A DNA stretch of 64,000 nucleotides from the NCBI GenBank assembly GCA_933228895.1, contig OW121848.1, positions 134,620,615-134,684,614 of the forward strand. Reading direction: 5' to 3'. Of this stretch, positions 45,100 through 57,199 are shown in pieces (positions within the stretch are counted from its first letter, which is position 1; every line of letters starts with the position of its first letter). A model generated the notes under the pieces. That model was given only the letters and a program-made list of their open reading frames with translations. It had not been told where the DNA came from and did no database searches. Source of the stretch: Platycnemis pennipes. Its lineage: Eukaryota; Arthropoda; Insecta; Odonata; Platycnemididae. A program made the translations under genes and the position numbers.

Positions 45100-46725
45100 A
45101 TGTATTTTTGATTTGTAAAGCTATCAACGGTGGCACTGATTTCCAAGCAAAACCAAAGAAGAGGAATATGAAAAATGCAAGGAGACGGAAGAAAATTTCA
45201 GATTGACTTGATTTTATTGACGCAGATATTTAAGTACCAGATAAAGGTTTGTAAAAGCTACTCGAGTGTAGATAATGAGTGTTGCAGTAGTTAAGTACTG
45301 ATGAAATGCCATTTTGAATTTATGAAACTAAAGAAAACAATCAAAAAACATGTTAAGTAGAAACATTCAAGGGATTTAACATCAGCTGGTCTTTCAGAGT
45401 GTAGTGGACAAAAAGTTGGAGGAGCATGTGATTGTGAAAAGAGTAGAATAGAGATGGAATAACGTTAAAAATTTGTCAACAGGAAGCAAGAAGTTTTTGG
45501 TAAAAAGAAGCTGTGAAGAAGAAGCTTTGCATAAAGGAATAAATCAAGAAAATCAAAAGAAATGCGAATGAAGGATATGGGAAGATGTACGTAACAACTT
45601 GGAGACATGAAAGCTGCATACAGGATGGTGAGAAACCGCTTATATGAACGGGCAGCAGTATATAATGCCATAAGGAACAAGAATGTGGGACAAACGATTA
45701 AAAAACGAAGACAAAACGGAGAGGTGGAAGGAATATTTGAAGCAATTATGCAACTAAAGTACTAAAAATGCGAAAGTAATCGAACAGAAGAATGAATTAA
45801 GTAAGAGCAGTGAAACAGCAACTGCGACTGCGTACTATCTTTCGAACTTTACAATATGTACATAGACAAAGTCAAAGAGAAGGTTCGTTAAACGTTTTCA
45901 ACGATCTAAGGGAAGGCTTAACGTGCATATATCAACGGGGAAAAAACCAGCACCATTATATATTCCAATGGCACAGCAATCATGAGGAAGGCCGAAATAG
46001 ATTTTAGAACGACTTAAGTTAACATGAAAAATACATTGGACCGATGGAAACATAGAAAAAAAATTGGTCCCGGAGTTCAATAATCAGAGGAAAAAGTAAT
46101 GGTAAGCAGTGGAAGAGGCCAAGACCAAATTTAAACTTGGAAGCAAAAGCCAGAGGTTAGCTAGAGTTGTTTTCCGGGAGGCCGAATAATTAGCGATGGG
46201 CGAAGCAAGAAGAAAATAGTCAGAATAATAGCCCAAGCAAAGAGAGTATTTTACCGCAAGAAGAATCGACTTACAGCCGAAAATTAAAGCATAGAAGTAA
46301 GGAAACAATTCATCAGAACATCCATCTGGATCACGTTTCTTATAGTAGTGAGGCGTGGACGATAGCAGTAGCAGAGAATCTAAACTGGAAGCATACGAAC
46401 TGTGATGCAACATGATAATTATGACGAGCAAATAGATAGACCGAGCAACTAATTAAGGAGTGCTAAGAAGATTGAAAGTAAGGAAGTCTGCTGAAAAACT
46501 GGAAAGTAAGACAAAAAAAGCTTAATCGGCCATATCTTAAGACAGTACAGCCTGATGAAGGCAAGCATTGAAGGAAATGTGATTGGAAAAATGGGAAATG
46601 AATGCCTCACATGAGATGCATGGATAGAGTTTTTAAGGATGTGAAAGAGAATAACTGTTAATATGAAGAGGTTAGCCAATATGAGAATAGAGAGGAGAAC
46701 TGCGTCAAACCAATCAGGATATTCC
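45100..46725 (+). pseudogene. LINE-A, longest copy, decayed endonuclease/RT
   Basis: The plus strand carries, with many frameshifts, ERWKEYLKQLCN at about 45718 (the segment preceding the RT in this LINE group) and KNAKVIEQKNELS. Next come a decayed RT region, RIIAQAKRVFYRKKNRLTAE (about 46225), FIRTSIW (about 46312), and decayed GHILRQ and GKNGKGRPRM blocks (about 46520-46610), ending near ASNQS at 46705. No intact FADD motif was found. Its 5' limit is uncertain. Frames on the opposite strand are shadows. This copy is the only one here that reaches upstream of the RT. Confidence 0.7.
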
Positions 46726-46727
46726 CC

Positions 46728-46792
46728 CCGTGTATATTTACATAATACTCTGCTAGCCACCATAAAGGTGTTTGGCAAGGGGTGATTTAAAC
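46728..46792 (-). repeat. LINE-B 3' tail fragment
   Basis: The minus strand reads AATCACCCCTTGCCAAACAC, then CTTTATGGTGGCTAGCAGAG, matching the LINE-B terminal hairpin. It lies directly after the LINE-A copy in opposite orientation. Confidence 0.6.
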
Positions 46793-46799
46793 CAAACGT

Positions 46800-48320
46800 G
46801 CTTAACCATGATGAAGACAGTGTTTCAATCGTCAAGGTATACACTTAATGACATACACCTAATATTAGGGACAGAGATAAATACTCAAATTTAGATTTAT
46901 ACCCACGGCCTATAATCTACAAAGTCAGATCATCAGCTACCCGGAAACTGGGTCCACATTTGTCAACTGTGTATCTCAGATCACTTTCATTCAATCCTAG
47001 GTTTTACTTTCGTCCAAAATGAACAATGAACCAGACAGACCCACAATAAAAAGTTAATGTAAGTAAAAGGAGCATGAATCAAGGTATTGTAAATAATATG
47101 CATGGAATTAGCCACGCATATGAACCTCGAGAAGGGTGTCCCACTTACAAATAGCTCAGCAGAGAACAGTGCCGAAATAGGGATTTATATCATTAATGAC
47201 TCACAAGTTAATGATCAAAGAGAAATATGAAAACACAGCCTGATACTCAGCCCTCCTTCCCAAACTGAAGTGCAAACATGTATGTTTACGAACGTTTTCT
47301 GCAGCATATCAGTGCACTCTCATACAATCATATTTCATTATATGACTTCTTTGAGAATCGACAATTCCACGTCAGTATCATATTGTAAGCAGAAAGAATT
47401 CAGACATTAGAATGTCAAGACTTTTAAGCACTTAATTTTAAGCACGTAATTTCAGGTGACCCATAAATGCCAAGGGGCCATCAGTGATTCGAGATGAGCG
47501 CAATAAACCTCCAAAGGGGTAAATGGACAACTCTCCAAAAATATGTATGTGAGCAATGAAGTTCGCATCCCACATCGCATTACCCCATCTCACTCGTCTC
47601 CGATTGGCATCTGAATTTGTGAAAACTGGAAACTATTAGACATTACGGCGGAAAGTTTCCTTTACGTCATCCAAAACTATAGTTCCAAATGGCAAACTAA
47701 CTGCTCTCAACTAACATACATCAAAAGGGGTGGAGATATGTTCACGGTACTGATAACCAAAAAAAGTAATTTATTCTTGAAAAAGGAATCTAGGGTTAGC
47801 CTCTTCAGAGCTAATCTCACCAAAATTAAATGGGTATAAATACCATCTCTGTGAGTAAGCGGGAGATTCGATCTTCCTTCAATTGGGTTCTGGAAAGGTT
47901 CGCCTCAGATGTTATGGAACTCCACCATGTAGGAATACCGTATTTCTATTTTGAGAAAACACTCGCACTGTGGTGACAACACGGTGGAGATATAGTTTAG
48001 GTATTTTATTATTACAGATGCAATTCAGACCCACTAATCAGTGGTGAGAGAGATGAAGTCGACATATTTTATTGTAAAGGAAGACATATTTCATTCGTGC
48101 TTTCATCATAAACTAATGGTTGATCGACTGGAGTTTCTCTGCCATTGCAAGATCAATTTGATTTATTTTTGTAGCGTCTGAGATTCCTAACATGCCCTAC
48201 TGCCAACGATTCCACATTTTAAATTAATGGAGTCAGGACCTATCTCAAAGAAACCCAGGCGGGTAAAAGGGCATATCCATAATTCAGCACGGGGATTCTT
48301 AATCCTCAACGCGAGGAAGT
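46800..48320. other. AT-rich stretch, no gene seen
   Basis: No coding, RNA gene or clear repeat. A partial TTAAGCAC(T/G)TAATTT doubling lies near 47424-47450. Confidence 0.4.
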
Positions 48321-48329
48321 GACATACCC

Positions 48330-49330
48330 GAGTGGAAAACTAAGCAATCTGGTTCACATCCCCCCAAGCAACATCCCGCCCTCAACCCCGTCTGCTCAAA
48401 AGGCTCCATTCTCTCCCGCCTCCCGGCATATCGCAACGCCGCCGTGCAAGGCGTCAATCAGACTGCGACGCGAGACAATCCCCTCACCACAGCCAGCGGG
48501 TCCGGCTTGCCGGGAGGGAAGTTCACGCATGGACCCCGAGACGAGAGAGAGGGTCGGGGTGACCCAGGAACCCCTTGAGGGCGTCCGCTCGGAATCCTAA
48601 CCCCTCCCCTCCCTTCCGCTGCCGAGAGCTCAGAGACCGGAAGGATAGAAGGATAATCCGATGCCGACCGCAAACACAGCCTTTGTCCGCAGACACATCT
48701 CTCTCTCTCTCTCTCGCAAGCTGAGGGAAGGGATCCCTCGGTGTTGACCGGCGAATCCGTTGCTTCGCCAGAGCCTCGCGGCTACACGCACTGGGCTTAT
48801 CTTTCGCGGCAGTGTGTGTCCGTCAAGGTGGAAACAGTTTATCCTTCCGACACGGTTGCTTCGGGCACCGGGTACGGACACACACGCACAAACACACACT
48901 CTCTCTTCAACCCTCCACCGTCCACGACATCCTCCCGTCATCCCTTCCCCGCCTAGCATCACTCGGAACAGGGAGGGATACTAAACACTCCTCTCTCTCC
49001 ACCCCTTACGCCAGCAGCGGCGAGGATAATCCTCTGTGTAACCTCTCGCTAGGCCGAGAGGGGGAGAAAGGTGTTGGGGAAGCGTGTAGGAGATGATTCC
49101 CTGGGTGGAGACACGCGTGCAATCACATATGATAATTTGGAATTAGGACAGGCGGAGACACATGTTGTGAGGTCGTGGGGAGCAAGCCCCAGGAAAGGGA
49201 TTCGGGGAATCGCGCGCGTTTAAGGCCATCAGGGGGAAGAATCGTCCTCCTGTTCGTCACCCTTTCCTTTCCTTCCCTCGGCCTAAATGATGCTCTTTGT
49301 TGCTTTTCCCTCCCGAAAGGCTGCCTTAAT
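48330..49330. other. GC-rich block with microsatellite
   Basis: CpG-rich island. It has a (TC)n run near 48701-48716, (CA)-rich sequence near 48880-48900 and purine-rich ends. Overlapping frames of 66-110 codons on both strands have no domain. A CpG-island promoter is possible but unproven. Confidence 0.4.
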
Positions 49331-49489
49331 GACGGCGGGGAAGTACGCTAACATTGCAAAGCCGTCAGCTATGTGGCCCTTACAGGGCAAAATGCCATGC
49401 TGGCTGGTATGACAAGTGTGCTATTGCTGGGTGCATTTACCTAAGAAAGTTTTCTTGCACGAAATTAATAAGTTCCCTTGCTGGCTTCA

Positions 49490-49998
49490 ATATCTTTAAC
49501 CAGTCTATTAAATGAATTGAAATGGGAATCATTGTCAGATCGCAGGTAGAAATTTAGACTTAATCTCATAAATAAATTCCAAGATAATATTTTCAGTGGT
49601 GACGTTAAAAATATTTTGCGAACCCCAACTTACTATGGTAGACTGGACCATAATTACAAAATTAGAGAAATTGATTGCCAAACTGACAGATTCAAAATGT
49701 CCTTTTTTCCTCGTACAATTAGGGATACGAATAGCGGTAAATATGTCCAATACGAATGATTCATACCATAGCATAAGTATTAGCATGTTGGTGTAAGAAC
49801 TTGAAGGTAACCCAACTAACAGCACGTTTTTGCATGCTTAGTTTGCAATTTTTATCTTTTTAAATATTGCAGTTTAGACTAATATATTAATACTAATCCT
49901 TTTAAATGCATGATATGTAGTGCATGTTTAATGAGAATTCACCCCCTGCCGCACACCTTTTAGGTAGCTTGCAGGGTATTATATAGATGTAGATGTAG
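49490..49998 (+). pseudogene. LINE-B 3' end (jockey/CR1-like)
   Basis: The plus strand encodes LNELKWESLSDRR, FRLNLINKFQDNIFS, GDVKNILRTPTYYGRLDHNY and SFFPRTIRDTN, with small breaks. This is the FFPRTIRDWN-type C-terminus of jockey/CR1-group LINEs. The 3' hairpin (CCCTGC 49944-49949 with GCAGGG 49971-49976) and a GTAGATGTAGAT tail end the element near 49998. It is better preserved than the copy at 35.2 kb, with which it aligns over most of its length. Confidence 0.85.
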
Positions 49999-49999
49999 A

Positions 50000-51251
50000 T
50001 CTGGTGTTAAATATTTGAGCCTCATAAACATATTGATGCAAAACATTTTTGAACCGGAATAACTGCGCGCGCTCCAGAGTTCAGGGAAGGAAAAATTCTT
50101 TGAAGTTATACTTTAATTCCTGAGAGGTTATTTCAGATTCAAGACTCAGCACTGTACTAATTTGAACTTGTAAAATTTATCCTTCTTATTCGGTTCTTTT
50201 AGAACCTCCGAATTCTTAGGAATAAGCCGCAAGTGCCACAAATACCTTGAAATTTCTTCATGCTAAATATGCGCATACCTACAACGAAAAAGGATTAGAC
50301 ATCCTTACCAAAAAACTAACATTGGGTAAATTGCAAAAAAAATATCTTACCCCGAAATTTATCCATATTTGATTAAACAAGTAACAAGCTCAATTTAACC
50401 CTGGTTTGTTTATCCGGGATGGATTTCTTGCGTGGAGTCATGATTGGTGCCGTGGGTATTCGTTTGCTGGAAAATCCGACTGCTATTCGTTGCTCTGACT
50501 GCTTGTTTTATTTCAAGGTTAGGTCCGGGGCTATTTTCCTAAGGTGTTTTGATTTTGTCTGTCCATACCAGCCAATCAACATTAAGCTTCACACCATGCG
50601 ATCAAAGGAAAACTTCTGCCATGGAGGAGCCAATTTGCTAAGGTTATGTTCTCTGGTTCTGCATTTGTATACATTTTCTAAGGAAAATTTAAAAACAACG
50701 AGTCGAAATCTATTTACTTGGTATCAACAGAACGTGCTTATCAGGACATATGGAGAGGAAACTAGCTAATATGCAGTTCGCAGGTCGAAGTATCATGATA
50801 GACATATTCGTGTATCAATCGATGCGGCTGCGTGTCTTCTCTTGACTTCCTGCACGATTTACTCCCCTACGACGACTCAATATGGAATTCATACACCCCT
50901 ATGGGGAGGGAATTACCAGGAAAACAAGGAGATTCAAGAAATTGCGGTCATTCAATCCATGACCATAGCCCATCCAATCAATCAAATGACCCTAGGTCAT
51001 CCAATATTTCGGAAGAAAACGCACACCGAGCATGGGGCGCTCTTTCATATCCGATATCAATATAAATTAATTAAATATAATGATATTGGTATTCAGTGGA
51101 ATAGAGCGCTTTAATATATAATTTCTAGAAAATCTTTAAATCAACTAAAGTTAAGGAGCGAAATGTAAATGAGGTCGCGCCCCATGCTTTTCGTTGTGGC
51201 CATGCAAAAATAGAAAACTTTAAATATGTCATATTGTTGAAACCAAAATTA
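50000..51251. other. No recognised gene; one 116-codon frame
   Basis: The plus frame at 50419-50769 encodes a Cys/Phe-containing 116-residue product with ATG start but no motif I recognise. The two overlapping frames at 50832-51114 are also unrecognised. No splice or promoter evidence favours either. They could be unknown exons or chance frames. Confidence 0.25.
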
Positions 51252-52152
51252 CTTCCTATTAATACTTACTCTTACTCCTGTGGCCATTGAAAACCTAAAT
51301 GGTCTTTGGCCTCGCCAACCACTCGCCTCCATGCCCTTCTGTCCTCTGCTGTGTCGAGTTGAGCTCCCATTTTTTCGAGGTCCTTCTTCACTTCGTCGCT
51401 CCAGCGCATTATTGGTCTCCCTGGTGGTCTGGTGCCTTCCGGTTTTCCTTTCCATATCATTTTTAACATGGTGCTGTCACTTCTTCTGAGGACATGGCCT
51501 AGCCATCTTAGTCGTCTGCTTCTGGCTATACCCACAATATCTGGTCCTTTGTATAGTTCCCTCAACTCTTTATTCTTCCTTAATCTCCATGTCTCTCCCT
51601 CTTTAATGGTGCCGAATATTCGTCTCAACACTTTGTTTTCATACGTTATCAGTTTTTTTGTGAGATTTTTGTTAGCGACCATATTTCGTGCCATACAATA
51701 GTACTGGTTAGACAATTGTTTTATAGATACGAATTTTTGTGTTTCGTGATAGAAGTTTGCTCTTCAAAAGTTTTGATAGGCTCCAGTAGGTTCTCTCAGC
51801 TGCCGCAAGTCGGGTGAGGATTTCGGTCTCCTCTTTGTTGTTGCTTGTTATTGTTACCCCTAAATACTTGAACTGATGTATTTTTTTGAACTTATAACTG
51901 AGTATTTCTAAATAATCTTCTTCCTCTTCATATCTGCTTATTTTCATGTAGTTGGTTTTGCCTTCACTTACTTGTAGGCCCACTTTCTTGGCTTCCATTA
52001 AAAGTATTGTAGTTAGTTCTTTAAGCTCTTCTTTATTTTCGACCACAGTCACTACATCGTCTGCAAAGGCCAACAGATTATTTTTTTCTGGAATCCTAGC
52101 TCCTCCTGGACCATTTCTGGTTCTCCTCAGCGCCTATTCCTTCCTATTAATA
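51252..52152 (-). mobile_element. LINE-C, 5'-truncated insertion with 13-bp TSD
   Basis: CTTCCTATTAATA lies at 51252-51264 and at 52140-52152, flanking an insertion of about 875 bp. The minus strand encodes NLLAFADDVVTVVENKEELK, with the FADD RT catalytic motif, then HQFKYLGVTITSN and KIRIYKTIV. After a stop and frameshift near 51712 it continues KLITYENKVLRRIFG, RRLRWLGHVLRRSDS and PEGTRPPGRPIMRWSDEV, ending ...GFQWPQE. The 3' end carries a GAGTAAGAGTAAG tail. This is a non-LTR endonuclease-RT family distinct from LINE-A. Truncation upstream of FADD makes it dead on arrival, but few later mutations suggest it is young. Confidence 0.9.
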
Positions 52153-52358
52153 TCCATTAATATTTATTTTGTGGATAATTTCCTTGAACTGCATTTAGTC
52201 ATTACCAGTAATAGGCCAAACTTTAATTCACTTGCCTATTAATATACCTATTCCTTCCTATTAATATTCATAAATATTTATTTTGTAGATAATTTCCTTG
52301 AATTGCATTTAGTCATTTCCCGTAATAGGCAAAAATTTAATTCACTTGAGATAATTTT
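52133..52358. repeat. Tandem duplication, about 114 bp x 2
   Basis: Units at 52133-52246 and 52247-52358 both begin CCTATTCCTTCCTATTAATA and share TATTTATTTTGT, ATAATTTCCTTGAA and TTGCATTTAGTCATT. The first seven bases of each unit (CCTATTC) equal the truncated 5' edge of LINE-C, so the duplication may postdate that insertion. Confidence 0.85.
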
Positions 52359-52599
52359 ATTTTTAGTACGATGTGAAGATATTTCTTTTTCTTAGATGTT
52401 AATTTTTTCAGGAAAGCTTGGATAAATATTTTTTTATATTTTTTATTCAATTTAAGGTAGCGCAAGAGTTTTTTCTTTCGTTAATTTAATGTGAAAATGT
52501 TTAAACTTTCTTACTCTCTTAGCCGATTTACACTTTGTCCTCGAGGTTTCTGGGCAATGTGTAATTTACGTTGAAATTTACCGTTTTTTCCGTTCTTTT

Positions 52600-53600
52600 C
52601 TGAGCGTTGCTAAGGCCTTTGCCATTGTCGACTCCGAATTAAAAATATGATTGTTGCTTAAACCATTCGTCATAGAGGGATGTCGTAAACGGCATTGTTC
52701 TTTTCGCGAGGATATAGGAAGGCACTGAAGGTATTGTAGGCTACTCGTAAAGCAAGGTTTGCATTTGGTTAAAATTAGGAGTATTTAAATGAACTCATCA
52801 GCGGTATTCAAATAGTGAATGTTTTTCTTCCTTACCGGGTTTGTGCATTTGAACCGACCTGGGACATGAGAAGAAGAGATGGAACGCTATCGAAATCGTC
52901 GTCGATGGAGATAGCTTGAGATTTCAGACACTTTAACAAAAACCAGGGAATAGAATTCAAATCTCAATGGAGCATAATGTCTCATTACGTATCAGTGGGA
53001 TGTTCATTGATGCCATTGAGGCTAAAACGTTCGTCCAAAAGCGATGCCGGAAACAGCACCGTTTTTTTCGCGAATATATTAAAAGGTACTAAAATAGGTA
53101 TCGCAGCTAATTCTTGAATATAGATCGGCCAATTCATTTGGAAAAATTATACGGACTTACTTTTTTCACTACTCCCAGATTAAATAAGTTTGCATTCGGT
53201 ATAACTACAAGTATTAAAATGAAAGTGTCTGCGGTGCCCAAAAGGTGAATATTATATGGATTTATACCGTATTCCGAAGCGGACCGCTTTCAAAATTGTT
53301 GTTTTTTTTAAGATATAAGAACGTGATAAGAAACTTAAAGGAAGTCTGATCAAAAATAAGAGTAGCAAATCGAAAAAAATGGTAATAAAGGTAGTTATAC
53401 ATCAAATATACAGTAGAAGGTGTGAATAATCTCTGCAACCGAGCGACAAGTACCTGGTTTAAGTTGGCTAAATCTGCACAAGGTGAAAAGGATAATTTAC
53501 TCTAACTGGAATAAAATGCATTTATACGTATCCGTAGGAAGTTCATTGACGCCACTGTCATGAAGTTGGAGAATTGTGACAAGCATGGCCGGCATACATA
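52600..53600 (+). repeat. Diverged direct repeats
   Basis: Pairs of similar segments recur in the same orientation: TTCGCGAGGATATAGGAAGG (52697) with TTCGCGAATATATTAAAAGG (53067); TTTGCATTTGGT (52759) with TTTGCATTCGGT (53190); and GTTCATTGATGCCA (53000) with GTTCATTGACGCCA (53551). Spacings vary (about 370-550 bp), so this is an old, indel-ridden duplication. No frame was recognised. Confidence 0.5.
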
Positions 53601-53634
53601 CACGGCCAGAGAAAAAATGTTTTAAAAAAATCGT

Positions 53635-54150
53635 GGAGGAAGATTTCTGTTACCTTGGAAGCCTATAAACCAGGGGTGGACGAAGTAAAAGGGAAATTGC
53701 CAGTAGAATAATTGCCCAAACGAAAAGGGCATTTTAGAAAAAGAAGATTCTGCTTGGAGCTGCAAATATAAGCGTGAAAGTTAGGACACATTTCATTAGA
53801 ACATACATCTGGAGCATTCTACTATATGGCAGCGAAGCATGGACAATAAGGGCAGCAGAGAAGTCAAGGCTGGAAGCATTTTAAATGTGGTGCTACCGTA
53901 GAATGATGAAGAAAAAATGGATCAATCGGCCACATCTAAAGACACAATGGCCTGATGAAGAAAATCTACGAGGGAAAAGTGAACGGGCAGAATGGAAAAG
54001 GCAGGCCTCTTATGAGATATATAGAACAGGTTGTGTAAGATGTAAAAGAGAGGAGATCTCTTAATATGAAGAGGTTGGCCGAAAGAAGAATATAGTGGAG
54101 GGCTGCGTCAAACCAATCCTAGGATTGTTGACCGATGATGATGATGACTG
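53635..54150 (+). pseudogene. LINE-A C-terminal remnant
   Basis: The plus strand reads VEEDFCYLGSL, SRIIAQTKRAF, NISVKVRTHFIRTYIWSILL, YGSEAWTIRAAEKSRLEAF and MWCYRRMMKKKWINR. Then, frameshifted, come the GHILRHNGLMKKI and NGQNGKGRPLMRYIEQ regions, ending in a (GAT)n tail at 54133-54148. This copy best preserves the YLGS and YGSEAW blocks after the RT. The catalytic core itself is absent, with several stops. Confidence 0.85.
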
Positions 54151-54800
54151 CTCCGATACTGACTTGGAGCCATAGCGAACTCCATAACACAAGTTTGCTT
54201 TCGCCTCTTCATGAAATTGTTTGAAGTTCTTAATACAATGCGTGTTTATTATAATTCTCCCTCCCGTTGAATTTCAACGGGCACCTTGAGCTAGTTTACT
54301 ATATTATTTACGTATTAGAGGATCATTTGATGAAGAAACTTTGTATTTAATTCTACTTCATCATTAAGTACAATGAAGAGTCAAGTTAGAATACAAATTG
54401 GTAATCCTGGGGCATGTCAGATAATTTAATTAATTTTGTACACCATTTATCTTCAATTTTCCAGGGATTTTTAGAAAAAAATCCTCACAATGAGCACACG
54501 TTGAAATCACGTCTCTTTACAATATTTGCTCCTCAAAATAGGAGTCGTCATCAGTCAATTCTGTCACAAGAGTGACACTAGATGTCAGTCGTATGCACAA
54601 ATCGAATATCAATGGGGTACATTTGTAAAGAAGCACAATGTCGTCAATAATGGCCGCGAGCCATATTATCGAGCCCCCATTCATTAGTATCTCAGATATT
54701 CATCTTCTTGGTCTCCCTGCACTCATTAAAATCAGGCTAGATCGCATATGGAGATGTTTTCGCACATAAAAGGGGAATGAAGAGAGCAACGGCAGTGGCG
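54151..54800. other. AT-rich stretch, no gene seen
   Basis: Nothing recognised. Confidence 0.4.
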
Positions 54801-55720
54801 GTGGCCAACTTAGATTCTAAGAGACCCTATCCTAACCCCAGGCTCACCAGAAAAGCCGGAGTTAGCGCGTAGAGGACGGGAAAGTAGAATATGGAGAAGG
54901 AAGGTGGGGTATAGCAGTGGAAGAGACGGAGGATTTGGCGACGGGGTAAGCATGGGTAGGTGGGGGGGGGGGGGGCACTGAATTTCGGGATAGCTGAGGC
55001 GGGAGGGAGGGAGTACGGGGAAGAAATTGCTGGATGGGGTCTTTAGTAAATATGCACGGGCATTGGTTGGGGCGATGGGGGAGCTAGGGCACGGATCGCA
55101 GCGAGGAATAGTTGCGAGGGTTGAGTTAGGGGTGAGTGAGGGTGGGAAGTGAGGGGGAGCCCTGTTGGCGGAGAGAGAGAGAGAGAGAGGGGGGGAGATG
55201 AGAGGGCGAGTATAGTGCCTGGGCCATTCATCACCGGGGTCTGTTTATGAAGCCACTTTATGGGAGATGGGTGACTGCGTATAAGGGAGGAGGGGCGGGA
55301 GGGAATGCCGGGAAGGGGTGAGGATGTGCAGGCTGCTTCGGTGGCGATGTGATGTGGAGGGGTGGAGCGAATATCCAGCAGGTCGGATGCGTGGGGAGAA
55401 TAGGAGGGCGTGGGGCTGGTATGCGGCGCAGTGAGGAGGGGACGAGGGGAGGACGTGTAAGAAGGGGTAGGAAGGTGGATATGTGACTGCGACGGCACCG
55501 AATCGGTAGGTGGGAATATGAAGTGGGGAGTTGTCGGCAGACGGATACAGGGAAAGGAGACGGGAGACGACTGTTCTCCCCGGAGGGGATGAAGCATTCA
55601 TCCCTCCCCAAGTCTTTCCTCCCTTTTCTTGCTTATCATCCCCCTACTGCTCCTGATACGTTCTTCCCTTTCTCTCCACATCCTTCCTTCCCCTCGCACG
55701 TCCCGAAGACTGCATGTTCT
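54800..55720. other. GC-rich, purine-biased block
   Basis: The plus strand is almost continuously G/A-rich from about 54840 to 55560. It has a G run near 54963-54975 and a (GA)n run near 55172-55188, then turns pyrimidine-rich after 55600. The minus-strand Pro/Ser/His-rich frames (55043-55611) are the translation of this bias, not a gene. Confidence 0.45.
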
Positions 55721-57190
55721 TCGAGAAGGTTCTGCCTCGAAATTTTAGTTCAGTTCGTTCCCTGTAATCTTATAGGTTTTGCTGAGGGGAATCTTCGTGG
55801 TGCCGTTCAAAACTTCTTCCCAGCTCCCCACCCGTTAAAGTTCCATTTCCCCGACTGCTGGAAGCCAATCTTGTCGTATGAACGATTTTCGGTCCGATGG
55901 AAATTCTCCACGTTGAGAGGCGACTTGGATGGAATTGGACACAGCATTGACAATGTAGAAATCAAATTTTTGACGGCAATATAAAGCTACGACAAAGACA
56001 AGGGAACTAATGGCAGCAACTCTAAAGAAAAAGGTAAGGAAATATTACTCAAAACTTGGCTGAGAAACGTGGCTATACATGGATACGAAATTCAGTCCAA
56101 GAAGAATGACAATGAGCGAAGATTGGGCGATTTTAAGGAAAGTTCTAGAAAAGGAATGGAGAGAGAGAAAAATGTGAATAAATTAGAGAGAGGAGGAGGA
56201 ACACAAAATGAGAGTTGGATTCGTTAGGAGGAGGGGAATACGGTAGATGAAATTCCAAATAATCTAAAAGGAGGATGTGGCACGGTATGATGAAGCAATC
56301 AAGTAGGTTGGGGACTATAACGGAAAAAAATGCTTCCAAGAACAAGAACTTTAAGGAAAGGTAAAGAAACTTTCGGAATCCTAGAGTATGGAAGAACATA
56401 AAAGTATCTCATAAGATAAAAATTTCAGATCAGAGGAAAGAATGTATTAATAAATGCTACAGATGCCTTTGGCTCTTTAATTAAACTGCAGTGATGATAA
56501 CCGAAGATTCACCGGTATTTGATAAATGCCGATGATTAATTACATATATATTCTCTTCGAAGTCAACTACATGATACCATGAATGAAATTTCTTCAGCGA
56601 TTCTGCCCACTTTTCGTCTTGCCGGATTTCAACATTGCTTCACCTGCCGGATGTCAGGTTTAAGTAAACGTACCATATCTCGTGGGATGACTTTTTTTCC
56701 TTTCACTCCTCTTTCTCGTGTTTGTATCTTTTTAGCAGGCATTTGAAAACATTCATTTTCTCTTTGAAATGGTCTTATATTTAGTTAGGCATCTTTGACG
56801 CATTCAAAAAACAATAGTTGCCTTGCCTCCATGGGAATATCGTACATTACACCAATTACCGAGTAAAATTACTCGGGAAAATACTTTCTAACCACACACT
56901 GCGACATGTTTCAACAAAGGTTCATTAGATACTTGGCACCCCACGCAATATGATATACTTAAATTGTCGAGAGGGAATTAGAAGATATTTATTATTTCAG
57001 AAAAATCAAGAGTACCTATTCACATTCAGAAGAAATATAACTCTAGTTTACAAAGGAAACGACTCGCCACAACTAAAAAACTGCAAATCTTACCAATACA
57101 TATATTGGCTCGATTGCCAGGACCATTACCAGGAATATTAAAATAATTACATTACATACATTACATTGCTCTGTGCGGAGATTCATATTG
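55721..57190. other. No recognised gene
   Basis: The plus frame at 55523-55984 continues out of the GC block without motifs. A purine-rich AG/GA stretch lies at 56140-56260. The rest is AT-rich. Confidence 0.35.
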
Positions 57191-57199
57191 CTGCAATTG

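Noticed and set aside
51280..52242. Plus-strand frames opposite LINE-C
   Set aside because: They are antisense shadows of the LINE-C coding sequence.
55043..55611. Three overlapping Pro/Ser/His-rich frames on the minus strand
   Set aside because: They are the direct result of an almost pure G/A plus strand. All three frames are open at once, which argues against coding selection.
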